Assembly: GCA_012295225.1 (NCBI GenBank)
Contig: WMKK01000014.1
Coordinates: forward strand, 358,007 to 422,006
Origin: Ostreococcus mediterraneus
Taxonomy: Eukaryota; Chlorophyta; Mamiellophyceae; Mamiellales; Bathycoccaceae
Reading direction: 5' to 3'
Length of the DNA: 64,000 bases
Under the pieces are notes generated by a model. The model was not told the DNA's origin. It saw nothing but the letters and a program-made list of their open reading frames with translations, and did no database searches. Of the stretch, positions 30,687 through 39,194 are shown in pieces. Every line of letters begins with the position of its first letter. The stretch's first letter is position 1. A program made the position numbers and the translations under genes.

Positions 30687-31437
30687 GGTGGTGATTAAAG
30701 ATGAAATTTGCGCGTCAGTGTGTGACGCGCATTCCATGTTCCATCCGCGCGCCTTCACTGACGGCTTCAACGCCGACGCAGACGTCCCCACGCGCGCGCG
30801 AGACGCGACATCACGCGCGTCTCCATCGCGCTGCGTCGTCGTCGGTCCGCCTGGGTGCGGGAAAACGACGCTGTTGCTGCGTTTCGCGGCGCATTTCGTG
30901 CGGGAACATCCAAATCAGCGCGTGCTCTTCATCGCCACGCGCGCGGCGATGGAACGCGCGCAAATCCACGGGAGTCGGCATGAAATATTAAATGATCCGT
31001 CTGCGAATGAGCGCTTGCGGTCGATAGGGATCAAGTACGTGGAGAGCGATGAGGATGTGCGCGCGTGGGCGTGTTTTCGACACGCGGCGCCGGCGGAGGC
31101 GCAACCGTCGTGCGTAATCGTGGATGATTTAGGGAGCATGGTGCGAGGGAGCGATCGAGTGTCGAGAGAAATAGCGTATGCGAGGACGCTTGCGGCGTTG
31201 CATGAGTGTGCGAGGGATGATGAGACTGGGGAGGCGAAGACGTTGGTGGTGAGCGAGGTGACGGATTCTGATACGGGGCAGGCGCCGATGTTGTACGTGT
31301 ACGCGAAATGGTTTGAGGAGGTGTTACAGGTGCATGAAGTTCGAGATGGCGATGGAGGAGGGGTTGGAATTTGGGATTTGCAAGCGCAGAGTGATGGGGC
31401 GAGTGCGAGGTATTCGACGCGGAGTCAAGCGGGGTGA
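30685..31437 (+). CDS. P-loop ATPase, SWSAP1-like (RecA/RAD51 paralogue)
   Basis: 250 residues from ATG 30685; the open frame upstream (to 30397) is low-complexity. A Walker A motif, CVVVGPPGCGKTTLLLRF, lies at about 50-67, followed by VLFIATRAAMERAQ; a Walker B-like PSCVIVDDLGSMV is at about 140-152. The later segments IKYVESDEDVRAWACFRH and YVYAKWFEEVLQVHEV align in order with human SWSAP1 (IRFQYPPSTRELFRLLCS; RYFPAQCWLQ). SWSAP1 with SWS1 supports RAD51 in homologous recombination. Assignment rests on by-eye similarity and the compact single-domain size (229 residues in human). Other RecA-like ATPases are possible. It is head-to-head with the small gene on the minus strand and converges on DPH1. 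Confidence 0.6.
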   Translation: MVVIKDEICASVCDAHSMFHPRAFTDGFNADADVPTRARDATSRASPSRCVVVGPPGCGKTTLLLRFAAHFVREHPNQRVLFIATRAAMERAQIHGSRHEILNDPSANERLRSIGIKYVESDEDVRAWACFRHAAPAEAQPSCVIVDDLGSMVRGSDRVSREIAYARTLAALHECARDDETGEAKTLVVSEVTDSDTGQAPMLYVYAKWFEEVLQVHEVRDGDGGGVGIWDLQAQSDGASARYSTRSQAG

Positions 31438-31676
31438 GAGACACGTTGACGTCGACTGGTGTAGAATAAAATGTATGAATGAAAATGATAGCACGACATT
31501 GTGGATGGAGGTGAATCAACGCGCGCGCGCGCACATACACACACGCATACATCACGAACGCGTGCACGTAGCGTAGTCTTAGAGTTGCAATGTATGATGA
31601 TGGTTTAGACGAATGACTTTTACTTTTATTATCACGAATCTGTGCTGCTAACTGTCTATTGTGTAACTAAAAACCG

Positions 31677-33057
31677 TCATACGGTTTGCTCAATTTGTAC
31701 CGGCGTTCGCTTGGTCTTACCATTCTTACCAGTTTGTTTGTGATAGCTACTGCTCCACGTTCCACCATCGCGGGCGTAGTAATCCATTGGATATGGGCTA
31801 TTTTCCTCGCCTGGCGCCGCGCCCACCGCGAGCCACCACGGGGACACATTATCGAGCGCTACTTCGGCTTCATACGGCGTCAGTACCGGTCGCTCAAACT
31901 CTTCACCCCAGTCGATTGACAATCTTGGACATGCAATCTGTACGAACGCATCGAGTCCATGCAACGAAGCCATTTTTGCTGGATTCATTTCGCTAATCAA
32001 AAATATCACGTACTCGCGGCCCTTCGCGCGCATCAACGCCATCAAGTGGTCTAAAATAGCCGGATTTCCTTGCCTCCCGAGCGTACCAAGCACGATACCG
32101 AACCGCATTGCATCTTTCGCGCGCTCTACCATGTGTCGACGCACGCTACGCATCTCTTTGTGGGCGTACTCTTCGCGAGTCAACACGCGTTGATACGGGT
32201 CGTATCGAAACGCAGGAATCGTTGGATTCGCAATCATAATCGCCTCCAAGTGAAACCGTCCATCGGCGACAAACACTATGGCATCTTTTCCTTTCGCATC
32301 CTCAACCACGGGCGCGGTACAGCCTAAGACTTCGCCCGGTGATAACGGCTTGGCTTGCGGTACCGCGAGCGCCGGGTACGACTCCACGAGCCGAAGCCGC
32401 GTCTCTTGAATCGCACTCGCAAACTGAATCGTCCCAGCTAAAATTAAATTAGACCCAGGTGCAAAGTTGTGCTCCACACACGCGCATAAATGTCCTACAT
32501 CGAATGATATATCCACAAAGACGTACAAACATTTCATACGTGTAACGTCCACTGGGACCAAGCACGAGTGCCCGTAGTGCACTAAAAAGTCACACCCCAG
32601 AGACTCCGCGGTGTAATCGTCCACGCAGCACGCGCCGTAGGTTACGTCACCTAAAATTACCACGTCACGTACGTCGGCAAAGGACTGAAATATATCCGCC
32701 AGTGTCGTTGCGTAGAGCAACAATCCTTCAGGGAACTGCAGCGCCACCGTCTTTGCTTGCGCTTGTTTTAGACGCCACACGGTCTTCTTGACTTCAAAAT
32801 CGTAATTGGCGGGTAAAACTTTCATCGCAGATGCAAGATTTTCATCGTTGGCAATTTCATCGGGGATCTACGTGCGGTGTAAAGGATGAATCGTGTCAGT
32901 CTCGAAAGCTCTCTTTCGTGCGTTTGGCGCTCTAGCCGACGTCCGCAGCGCGCGCGCGCGCGAGACGAACCTGATTGCGAACGAACCGACGAACGGGTGG
33001 TATCTTTGCGCTCGACTCTTCGACGGCGTTGGACGTCGAAGGCTCGGAGTCGACCAT
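31677..33057 (-). CDS. DPH1: Diphthamide biosynthesis protein 1 (3-amino-3-carboxypropyl transferase subunit), two exons
   Basis: Exon 1 is 33057-32971, the intron 32970-32868 (103 bases), exon 2 32867-31677; the product is 425 residues. The donor GTTCGT, acceptor CACGTAG and phase 0 are clean, and the join reads VRRFVRNQIPDEIANDENLA, matching RGRVANQIPPEILKNPQLQ of human DPH1. Further on: KTVALQFPEGLLLYATTL, GDVTYGACCVDDYTAE, FLVHYGHSCLVP, GTLGRQGNPAILDHL and QIACPRLSIDWGEEF, giving the conserved cysteines of the 4Fe-4S cluster. With DPH2 it makes the first step of diphthamide on elongation factor 2, a radical SAM-type reaction. Without exon 1 the reading starts at a later ATG (32825) and loses the conserved N-terminus. 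TFIP11 ends 95 bases away on the same strand. Confidence 0.93.
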
Positions 33058-33152
33058 GAGTGCGTGGTGAGCAGTGGGGTCGACGCGAGCGCGGAGCGAC
33101 GGCTGAGTGACAGTCGTCTTCAAATGAATTTCAATCAGTGATGCTATGTTTT

Positions 33153-35972
33153 CTACTTTGTAAGCGCTTGTGCGCGCTCTAAGAGCTGGTCTAAGCTAAT
33201 AGGAATCCACTCGCCGTCCACATACGCACGAATGGCTTCTCGAGCGGCATCGACGACGACGTTGACGCCGCCAAACGTGTACACCGCCAAGCCGTCGTGG
33301 CGACGGCCGCTCGGATTCGGGACGAATTCCATATCGTGCGAGTTTGCAAACTGCTCGATCATTTCTTTGAGTGTGAATTGTGGTTCATCCATCGGATGAG
33401 GCTTACGTTCGTCCGTCACGCGATCGGCGTTGGGTTGAGCCGCGGCGATGTTGGGCATGACGACGCCGTCGCCAGACGCCGCTTGATTCATCATGTCAAG
33501 CGCCACATTGAGCTGTACACGCATCCGCTCGTGCGCTAAAAGTTCTTCAGGAAAGACTGTTTTCCAACCCAAATACCACTGCGTGACTTCGTCAAAGTTC
33601 GCAGACCCGGTGCTGAGCCATGCGTGAAGCGCGGTGTGCCATTTACGGAAAAAATGCTGCTCCAACAACGTGATGAAAGCGCTCGAGCCGAGCATTGGCT
33701 CCCATTTTAACACACATTTAAGTGGTTCTAACACTTGATTTGACGGATTGATTTGAAGCATCGCCAAGGCGTCTTCGAGCTTCGGAGTGATACATCTACG
33801 CATGAGCGAGGACCAGTCTTTGGGCTCGAACACTCGAGCCCAAGGTTTGAGCAACGCAAGCGCGCTCGAGTCGCTCGCTTCCCATTCCACCAAAGCCATG
33901 GTGAATTTCTGGCGAATAGAAGGATACAAATCCTTGAGATTTTTGTGCAGCAGAGGCAACCAAGGATGAAACCAGCTGTGCAGCGCAACGCGCTCCTGCG
34001 TTGGTTGCCACTCGGCGACGCGGCGCTGAAGTCTTGGCAAGATGAGTGCGTGCGTGAGCTCGCGTAAAAGCGCCTCGGACATGACGTCTGACCAAGCTTC
34101 TATAAAATCTAAGATATCAGACGCTCTGGTCGGGTCCCATTGGGAGGTGATGATCGGGCGAAGACGCTTGAGCAGAGGTTCGCGTAAGAGCGTGTCAAAA
34201 GAATCATCCTCAAACACGCCTTTATACTTATCAGGAATGCGCTCTGGCGATAGTAACGCGCGCCATGGTCGAATTTCTTCCACACCATGCATAGGTTGTT
34301 TTGACGGATCCCAATCTTTGAACAAGTTGCGCACATAGGGTGCGGCGTGTGCGAGCGCCAAGCGATTTAATCTATGCGAGAAGAATTCCTCTGGGTACTG
34401 CTTCACCACGTTCACCCAAGCCGAGGTGAGGGCGCTAAAGTCCTCGGAATTCTTCACCGACTTGCTCAGTCCATCGCATTCCTCAACAACCTTCAAAGCA
34501 CTTTTTGTGCGCTCTGCAAGGTCTGCGTGCGCCGTCGCTTGTTTAGACAATCTCATCTTTTCGCGTCGTAAAATTTCCAATGTGTCCTTCTCGCTTCGAA
34601 TCTTCCCATCGAGCTTTGTAATATCGTTCTCGGCCAAGTCAACAATAAGTTTCAAATTATGTTGAAGCTCAGGAAGCATTAAATCATCGTCATCTGCACT
34701 TATGACGCGAGACTTGTGCAGTTCATTGGCGTTGACAACTTGCGCGTGCGCTCCTCGCATGTCAATAATATTCAACTTTTCCGTCGCCAACTTGACCGAT
34801 TTCGCGTCTTGTGCATTCTCTTGTTCTTCAGCAAGTAATTCTTCAGCCGTTTTATACTCACGTTTTTGACGCCGTAAATCGTTGCGCTTCTTCCACATCG
34901 TTTGCTCTTGCGCCTTCTTAGCGATGTCTCTCGCACGTGTGGCTTCGTCCACATCCATGTCGTCTTCACTCGCTTCTTCTCCACTCTCATCCTTGGCACG
35001 CGTGCTCGTTGGATCGTTCACATTTTCTTTAAAGTTATTGAAACCCATACCCATGTTCTTCGGGCGAAGCGTTGTTTCTAGCGCGCGAGTAATCCCGCTC
35101 GCGCCTTTACCTAAACCTTCACCCTTCTTGTATCCCATCTTTTCTAAAAGCTTCATCCCAATCCCTTTTGTGTGCTTTTCGAACGACCCGACGTCGTTCG
35201 CTTTACTTTTCACACCACTTCCCCCGCCCCTTCTCGAGCTCGTACCGGCAAACGCCTCGGTGTTCTCCCGATTACGAGCGCGAGCCGCCTTTTCTTCCGC
35301 GGCGCGTTTCGCCTTCGCTTGTTTGCGTTCTTCTTCAGCCATCTTTGCGCGTTGTGCCGCACCAGCGACGAGTCTGTACAGGGGCAAATGTAAGAAACAA
35401 GAATTATACGTCAGTCGTTCAGTCGCATCGATACCAACCGCCGTTAGTCGCATATATCCACGATAAATTGCGTACCTTTGTCCAAACGTCGACGGTAACA
35501 AGTCTTCGTCTTCGTCATCGTCTTCGTCCTCTACTCGTCTTTTATCCTCATCCTCGCTCGATGACACCGCACCACGCGCACCGAGACCCACACTCATCGT
35601 ATCTCCACCCATCATCGTCGATCCTTTCGAGAACCCAGCGTATCCTAACCCCCCGCCGGCGCTCCGTCCCGAAGCCGTCGCCTCCGTCGCCTCCGCCGTC
35701 GAATCCTTCCCCCGTACAAACCCGAGCCCTCCACCTCCCACCCCGGCCGTGGACGCCGCACGCGTGAAACCAATCGGTGCGCTGTAATCTCGCGCCGACG
35801 ACGCCCCCACCCCCCCACGGCGCGCGCCACCGTCGTCATCCTCGCCGCCAGTCATGTCATCCAGAAATGTCCCATAGATGGCTTCCTCCCTCGTGCGCTT
35901 CCTCCTGCGCGCATTCGCGGCGTCGCGCGCGCTGTCCGAGCTGTGTCCATCGTCTTCGGAGGAGGATTCCAT
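33153..35972 (-). CDS. TFIP11: Tuftelin-interacting protein 11 homologue, spliceosome disassembly factor (TFIP11/STIP/Ntr1)
   Basis: 939 residues. The acidic N-terminus has the TIP-N type sequence (YGTFLDDMTGGEDDDGG), then polar low complexity. A G-patch lies at about 267-312: KGIGMKLLEKMGYKKGEGLG, KGASGITRALETTLRPK. The long GCFC/STIP domain follows with AEELLAEEQEN, RNLFKDWDPSKQPM, SQWDPTRASDILDFIEAW and HSWFHPWLPLL. The C-terminus, FTLKEMIEQFANSHDMEFVP ... YTFGGVNVVVD, matches the end of TFIP11. The protein activates the helicase PRP43/DHX15 through its G-patch to take apart the intron-lariat spliceosome. Intronless. It is divergent from the LysM gene; starts are 160 bases apart. Confidence 0.93.
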   Translation of the reverse strand: MESSSEDDGHSSDSARDAANARRRKRTREEAIYGTFLDDMTGGEDDDGGARRGGVGASSARDYSAPIGFTRAASTAGVGGGGLGFVRGKDSTAEATEATASGRSAGGGLGYAGFSKGSTMMGGDTMSVGLGARGAVSSSEDEDKRRVEDEDDDEDEDLLPSTFGQRYAIYRGYMRLTAVGIDATERLTYNSCFLHLPLYRLVAGAAQRAKMAEEERKQAKAKRAAEEKAARARNRENTEAFAGTSSRRGGGSGVKSKANDVGSFEKHTKGIGMKLLEKMGYKKGEGLGKGASGITRALETTLRPKNMGMGFNNFKENVNDPTSTRAKDESGEEASEDDMDVDEATRARDIAKKAQEQTMWKKRNDLRRQKREYKTAEELLAEEQENAQDAKSVKLATEKLNIIDMRGAHAQVVNANELHKSRVISADDDDLMLPELQHNLKLIVDLAENDITKLDGKIRSEKDTLEILRREKMRLSKQATAHADLAERTKSALKVVEECDGLSKSVKNSEDFSALTSAWVNVVKQYPEEFFSHRLNRLALAHAAPYVRNLFKDWDPSKQPMHGVEEIRPWRALLSPERIPDKYKGVFEDDSFDTLLREPLLKRLRPIITSQWDPTRASDILDFIEAWSDVMSEALLRELTHALILPRLQRRVAEWQPTQERVALHSWFHPWLPLLHKNLKDLYPSIRQKFTMALVEWEASDSSALALLKPWARVFEPKDWSSLMRRCITPKLEDALAMLQINPSNQVLEPLKCVLKWEPMLGSSAFITLLEQHFFRKWHTALHAWLSTGSANFDEVTQWYLGWKTVFPEELLAHERMRVQLNVALDMMNQAASGDGVVMPNIAAAQPNADRVTDERKPHPMDEPQFTLKEMIEQFANSHDMEFVPNPSGRRHDGLAVYTFGGVNVVVDAAREAIRAYVDGEWIPISLDQLLERAQALTK

Positions 35973-36131
35973 CGCGAGCGCGACGCGACGGGACGCGCGC
36001 GGCGCAGCGTGCCGTGGTGTGCCGCGTGCGGGTCAACGATACGTTCACGCATGCGCGAATGAATTCCGTCACATTGACGCGCGCGTACACGCGGCGTCGA
36101 GCGAGCGAACGCACAGCAGGGCGAGATCGAT

Positions 36132-36857
36132 ATGAGCGTTATGTTTACCGCGTCCTCAAGCGTCGGTGCGCGCGCGGTGATGGGCAGCGCTCGGGGCGTT
36201 GAAGGTTGTGGGGGTCGGGTCATCGTCGGCCCGGGATCGCTTGGACGTCGACGCATGCGCGGTGCGCTCGTGATCCGCGCCGCCGTGCGGCCGTATACCG
36301 TGCGTAAAGGTGATACCTTGGATACCATCGCGAGCAAGCGAAAGATGAGCGTGAGTGAGGTGCGCAAGTATAATAAGAAGCTCGGCGATGGCTCGGCGCT
36401 CGCGCCCGGTACGACCATTCTTCTCCCGGCTGAAAAGTTGAGCAGCCGCGATCAAGCCATCATCGATGGCATCGATAAGATCAATGAACCTCGCATTTAT
36501 CCAACGCGCGCTGGTGAAACCATCGAAGACATCATCGCGCCGCGTAAGATTTCGAAAGCCGACGTCGAGCGGTTAAACCCGGGCGTGAAGCTCGGCGCGT
36601 TAAAAGCCGGCGTAAAGCTCAAGCTCCCGCCGGGCAAGTACACCGTGCGCGAAAAGGAAATGTTACAAGGATGTGGTATTTTACCTGCGGAAACATTGAA
36701 CCCGTTAGCGGTGCTTGGTACGCCATTGGCGCTTAAAACGTTCGGCGCGGTCGTCGCGGTCGGCGCCTACGCCATGTACTTTGCCGCGTGTCGTCGATAC
36801 CAAACCCACGGCACCAAGCTCTGGGGTAACGACTTGCCAGAAATGGATGATGATTAG
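36132..36857 (+). CDS. Plastid-targeted protein with two LysM domains and a C-terminal membrane segment
   Basis: 241 residues. Residues 1 to about 50 are rich in Ala, Gly, Ser and Arg (MFTASSSVGARAVMGSARG) and read as a transit peptide. LysM 1 (about 52-100) is RPYTVRKGDTLDTIASKRKM with GTTILLPAEK; LysM 2 (about 120-168) is YPTRAGETIEDIIAPRKISK with GVKLKLPPGKY. A hydrophobic stretch at about 195-218 (FGAVVAVGAYAMYFAACRR) is followed by an acidic tail. LysM domains bind N-acetylglucosamine polymers such as peptidoglycan or chitin. In an alga the likely setting is the plastid, whose peptidoglycan ancestry is known, but the ligand is not shown. The gene has no introns and a very short divergent promoter shared with TFIP11. 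TGTAA at 36917. Confidence 0.75.
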   Translation: MSVMFTASSSVGARAVMGSARGVEGCGGRVIVGPGSLGRRRMRGALVIRAAVRPYTVRKGDTLDTIASKRKMSVSEVRKYNKKLGDGSALAPGTTILLPAEKLSSRDQAIIDGIDKINEPRIYPTRAGETIEDIIAPRKISKADVERLNPGVKLGALKAGVKLKLPPGKYTVREKEMLQGCGILPAETLNPLAVLGTPLALKTFGAVVAVGAYAMYFAACRRYQTHGTKLWGNDLPEMDDD

Positions 36858-37082
36858 GTAAACGTCCTCGCGTCCTCGTCGTCGTCCTCGTCGTCGTCTG
36901 TCGACATTTAGCTCTCTGTAATTTCTCTCTAGAAAACTTTTCACCATCGACCAATCACGACCACACAGAACGAGTCCCTCCAAACATGCAGCCGCCACCT
37001 CGCTCGGGACCCAATCGCGTCACTTTGTGCCGCCGCCGCCGCCGAGGCTCGCGCGCACCACGCTCGTCCGGCGCACGCCGCC
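36858..37082 (+). promoter_or_regulatory. NOL10 promoter with CCAAT-type motif
   Basis: ACCAATCACGACC is at 36950-36962 and AGTCCCTCC at 36973-36981, with ten bases between them and about 100 bases before the NOL10 ATG. This is the same arrangement as upstream of plastid uS5 (nine bases between the words). A binding site for a CCAAT-recognising factor is inferred. Confidence 0.5.
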
Positions 37083-39128
37083 ATGGCTGCCGTCGACGCC
37101 TCCTCTCTCCGCCTGCGCGAACTCAACGGCGTCAAGGTTTACGAAGTCTCGAGCTCGCACGTCGCCCCCGAGTGGGCCAAGGAGAAGAACAAGCGCAAGC
37201 TTCGCAAAGACGCCGACTACCAGCGCCGCATCGAGCTGGTGCAAGATTTAAACTTTCCAAGCTCGAGCACGAGGGCGAAATTATCACCCGATGGGCAGTT
37301 TTTAATCGTCAGTGGGTTGCACCCGCCGCAGGTGAAGTGTTATGATTTGAGCCAGTTGAGCATGAAGTGGAGCCGGCACTTGGACGCCGAGGTGGTGACG
37401 TTTCAAGCGTTGAGCGAGGATTATGCGAAATTGGCGTTTATATGTGCCGATCGGAGCATAAGATTTCATGCGAAATTTGGGAATTATTATCAAACGCGCA
37501 CGCCCAAGCAGGGTCGAGATTTGGTGTATTCGAGGAACACTGGGGATTTGTGCGTCGTCGGCTCGTCGAGCGAGGTTTGGCGGTTAAATTTGGAACAGGG
37601 GAGATTTTTAGCGCCACTCGAGTCGCAATGCGAAGAGTTTAATGTGTGTGGGATATCACCCACGCATGGGTTGTTCGCCGCGGCGAGTGCGGATGGGGAA
37701 TTAGAGTGTTTTGATTTGAGGCAACGAAAGTCGTGCGGGTTGATTCAGTGCACCGACGCGGATGAAGGCGGGTTGACGTCGTTGAGGTTTGATTCGAACG
37801 GCATGAATGTCGCCGTCGGTTCCGAAGGTGGTATCGTTCGACTTTATGATTTGCGAAGCTCTCGTCCGGTGCGTGTGAAGGATCAAATGAACGGATTCCC
37901 GATTATTGATTTGAAGTATCACAACTCGGTGGATGGCGTTCGGCGTTTGGTGTCGACGGATAAAAAAATCGTCAAGATTTGGGACGAGCGTACGGGCGAT
38001 CCGTACACGTCCATCGAGCCCGGGTATGAAATTAACGATTTGTGCATGTGGGATAACACTGGTTTGATGATGCTTGCTATGGAGCACACGGAAATGAGTG
38101 TGTTCTTCACGCCGACGCTCGGCGCCGCACCCAAATGGTGCTCGTTCCTCGAAAATCTCACCGAAGAAATGGAGGAGCAAAAGAACGAGACAATTTACGA
38201 CGACTACCGTTTTGTCACCGTGGAAGAGTTAGACAAGCTTGGATTGTCGCACTTGATTGGCACGAAGATGTTGCGGGCGTACATGCACGGTTACTTTATG
38301 GACAACCGTTTGTACGGCAAAGCCAAGGCGATTGCCGAGCCGTTTTCGTACGACGACTTCAAGAAGAAAAAGGTCAAGGAAAAGCTCGACGAAGAACGCA
38401 AAAGCCGTATCACAGTCAAAAAGAAGGCTCCCAAAGTCAACGCTTTGCTCGCTGCACGTCTTGGTACCGCCGATGCCGAAGGTGTCGTGGACGACGTTGA
38501 CGAAGATGGCGACGACGTCGGCACCATTGCTCCAGGTGGTAGCTTGCTCGAAGATGATCGTTTCGCCGCCATGTTCAAAGAGAAGGAGTTTGAAATCGAC
38601 GAAGAAGACGAACAGTACAAGGTGCTTCACCCGAATGCGCCGAAACTCCACAAGGACACGCGTAGGGAGATTCTCGAGGATCACTTTGAGTTGGTGAGCG
38701 ACGAAGACGACGTGCCTGTCGAAGAAGTCACGACGACAAAAAAGAAAACATCGAGCGAACCGAAAATGTACGCCGCGAAGGACGAATTTCACGCCAACGC
38801 TTTCAAAGACGGTCGCATCACCAAGGCTGATTTGCCATTGAAAGAGCGCGCGAAGATGGAGCGCGCGAATGAAAAGACGAAACAGGCGCGCGTCACGGGT
38901 AATCGCGAAGCGTTCTTTGATGCTGGTGACAAGGATAAGATGAAGCGCCTCGGCGAGTCAAAGAACTCCGATAAATATGGCGATGAAGAAGGTTTGACTG
39001 CGGAAGGCGCTTGGAAAGATCAAGCCAAGGGGCACTCGCGCGGCTCGCGACGCGGTATGGATGGCGTCTTGGGAAAGCAAAAAATCGTCGGCGGGCGGCC
39101 AGTCAAGGGTAAGCGAGGAAAGAAATGA
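37083..39128 (+). CDS. NOL10: Nucleolar protein 10 homologue (NOL10/Enp2), ribosome biogenesis
   Basis: 681 residues. The N-terminus (NGVKVYEVSSSHVAPEWAKE) is the Enp2/NOL10 signature. A WD40-type propeller covers about 40-340 (KCYDLSQLSMKWSRHLDAEV, GDLCVVGSSSEVWRLNLEQG, RLYDLRSSRPV, KIWDERTGDPYTSIEPG). NKxxYDDYRFVTVEELDKLG and YFMDNRLYGKAKAIAEPF follow, then the NUC153 motif DDRFAAMFKEKEFEIDEEDE at about 495-515 and a lysine-rich C-terminus. Enp2 is an SSU processome component needed for early 18S pre-rRNA processing in the nucleolus. Length matches human NOL10 (688). It carries the promoter motif shared with uS5c and eEF3, and a TGTAA at 39160. Confidence 0.94.
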   Translation: MAAVDASSLRLRELNGVKVYEVSSSHVAPEWAKEKNKRKLRKDADYQRRIELVQDLNFPSSSTRAKLSPDGQFLIVSGLHPPQVKCYDLSQLSMKWSRHLDAEVVTFQALSEDYAKLAFICADRSIRFHAKFGNYYQTRTPKQGRDLVYSRNTGDLCVVGSSSEVWRLNLEQGRFLAPLESQCEEFNVCGISPTHGLFAAASADGELECFDLRQRKSCGLIQCTDADEGGLTSLRFDSNGMNVAVGSEGGIVRLYDLRSSRPVRVKDQMNGFPIIDLKYHNSVDGVRRLVSTDKKIVKIWDERTGDPYTSIEPGYEINDLCMWDNTGLMMLAMEHTEMSVFFTPTLGAAPKWCSFLENLTEEMEEQKNETIYDDYRFVTVEELDKLGLSHLIGTKMLRAYMHGYFMDNRLYGKAKAIAEPFSYDDFKKKKVKEKLDEERKSRITVKKKAPKVNALLAARLGTADAEGVVDDVDEDGDDVGTIAPGGSLLEDDRFAAMFKEKEFEIDEEDEQYKVLHPNAPKLHKDTRREILEDHFELVSDEDDVPVEEVTTTKKKTSSEPKMYAAKDEFHANAFKDGRITKADLPLKERAKMERANEKTKQARVTGNREAFFDAGDKDKMKRLGESKNSDKYGDEEGLTAEGAWKDQAKGHSRGSRRGMDGVLGKQKIVGGRPVKGKRGKK

Positions 39129-39194
39129 TGCACACAAAAAGAAACAAATAATAATAGTCTGTAATATACACTACTAGGTACACATACATGGTCG

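Noticed and set aside
32893-33141. 82-codon plus-strand frame over DPH1 exon 1
   Set aside because: The minus strand gives a perfect DPH1 exon and splice junction here, so the plus frame is a shadow.
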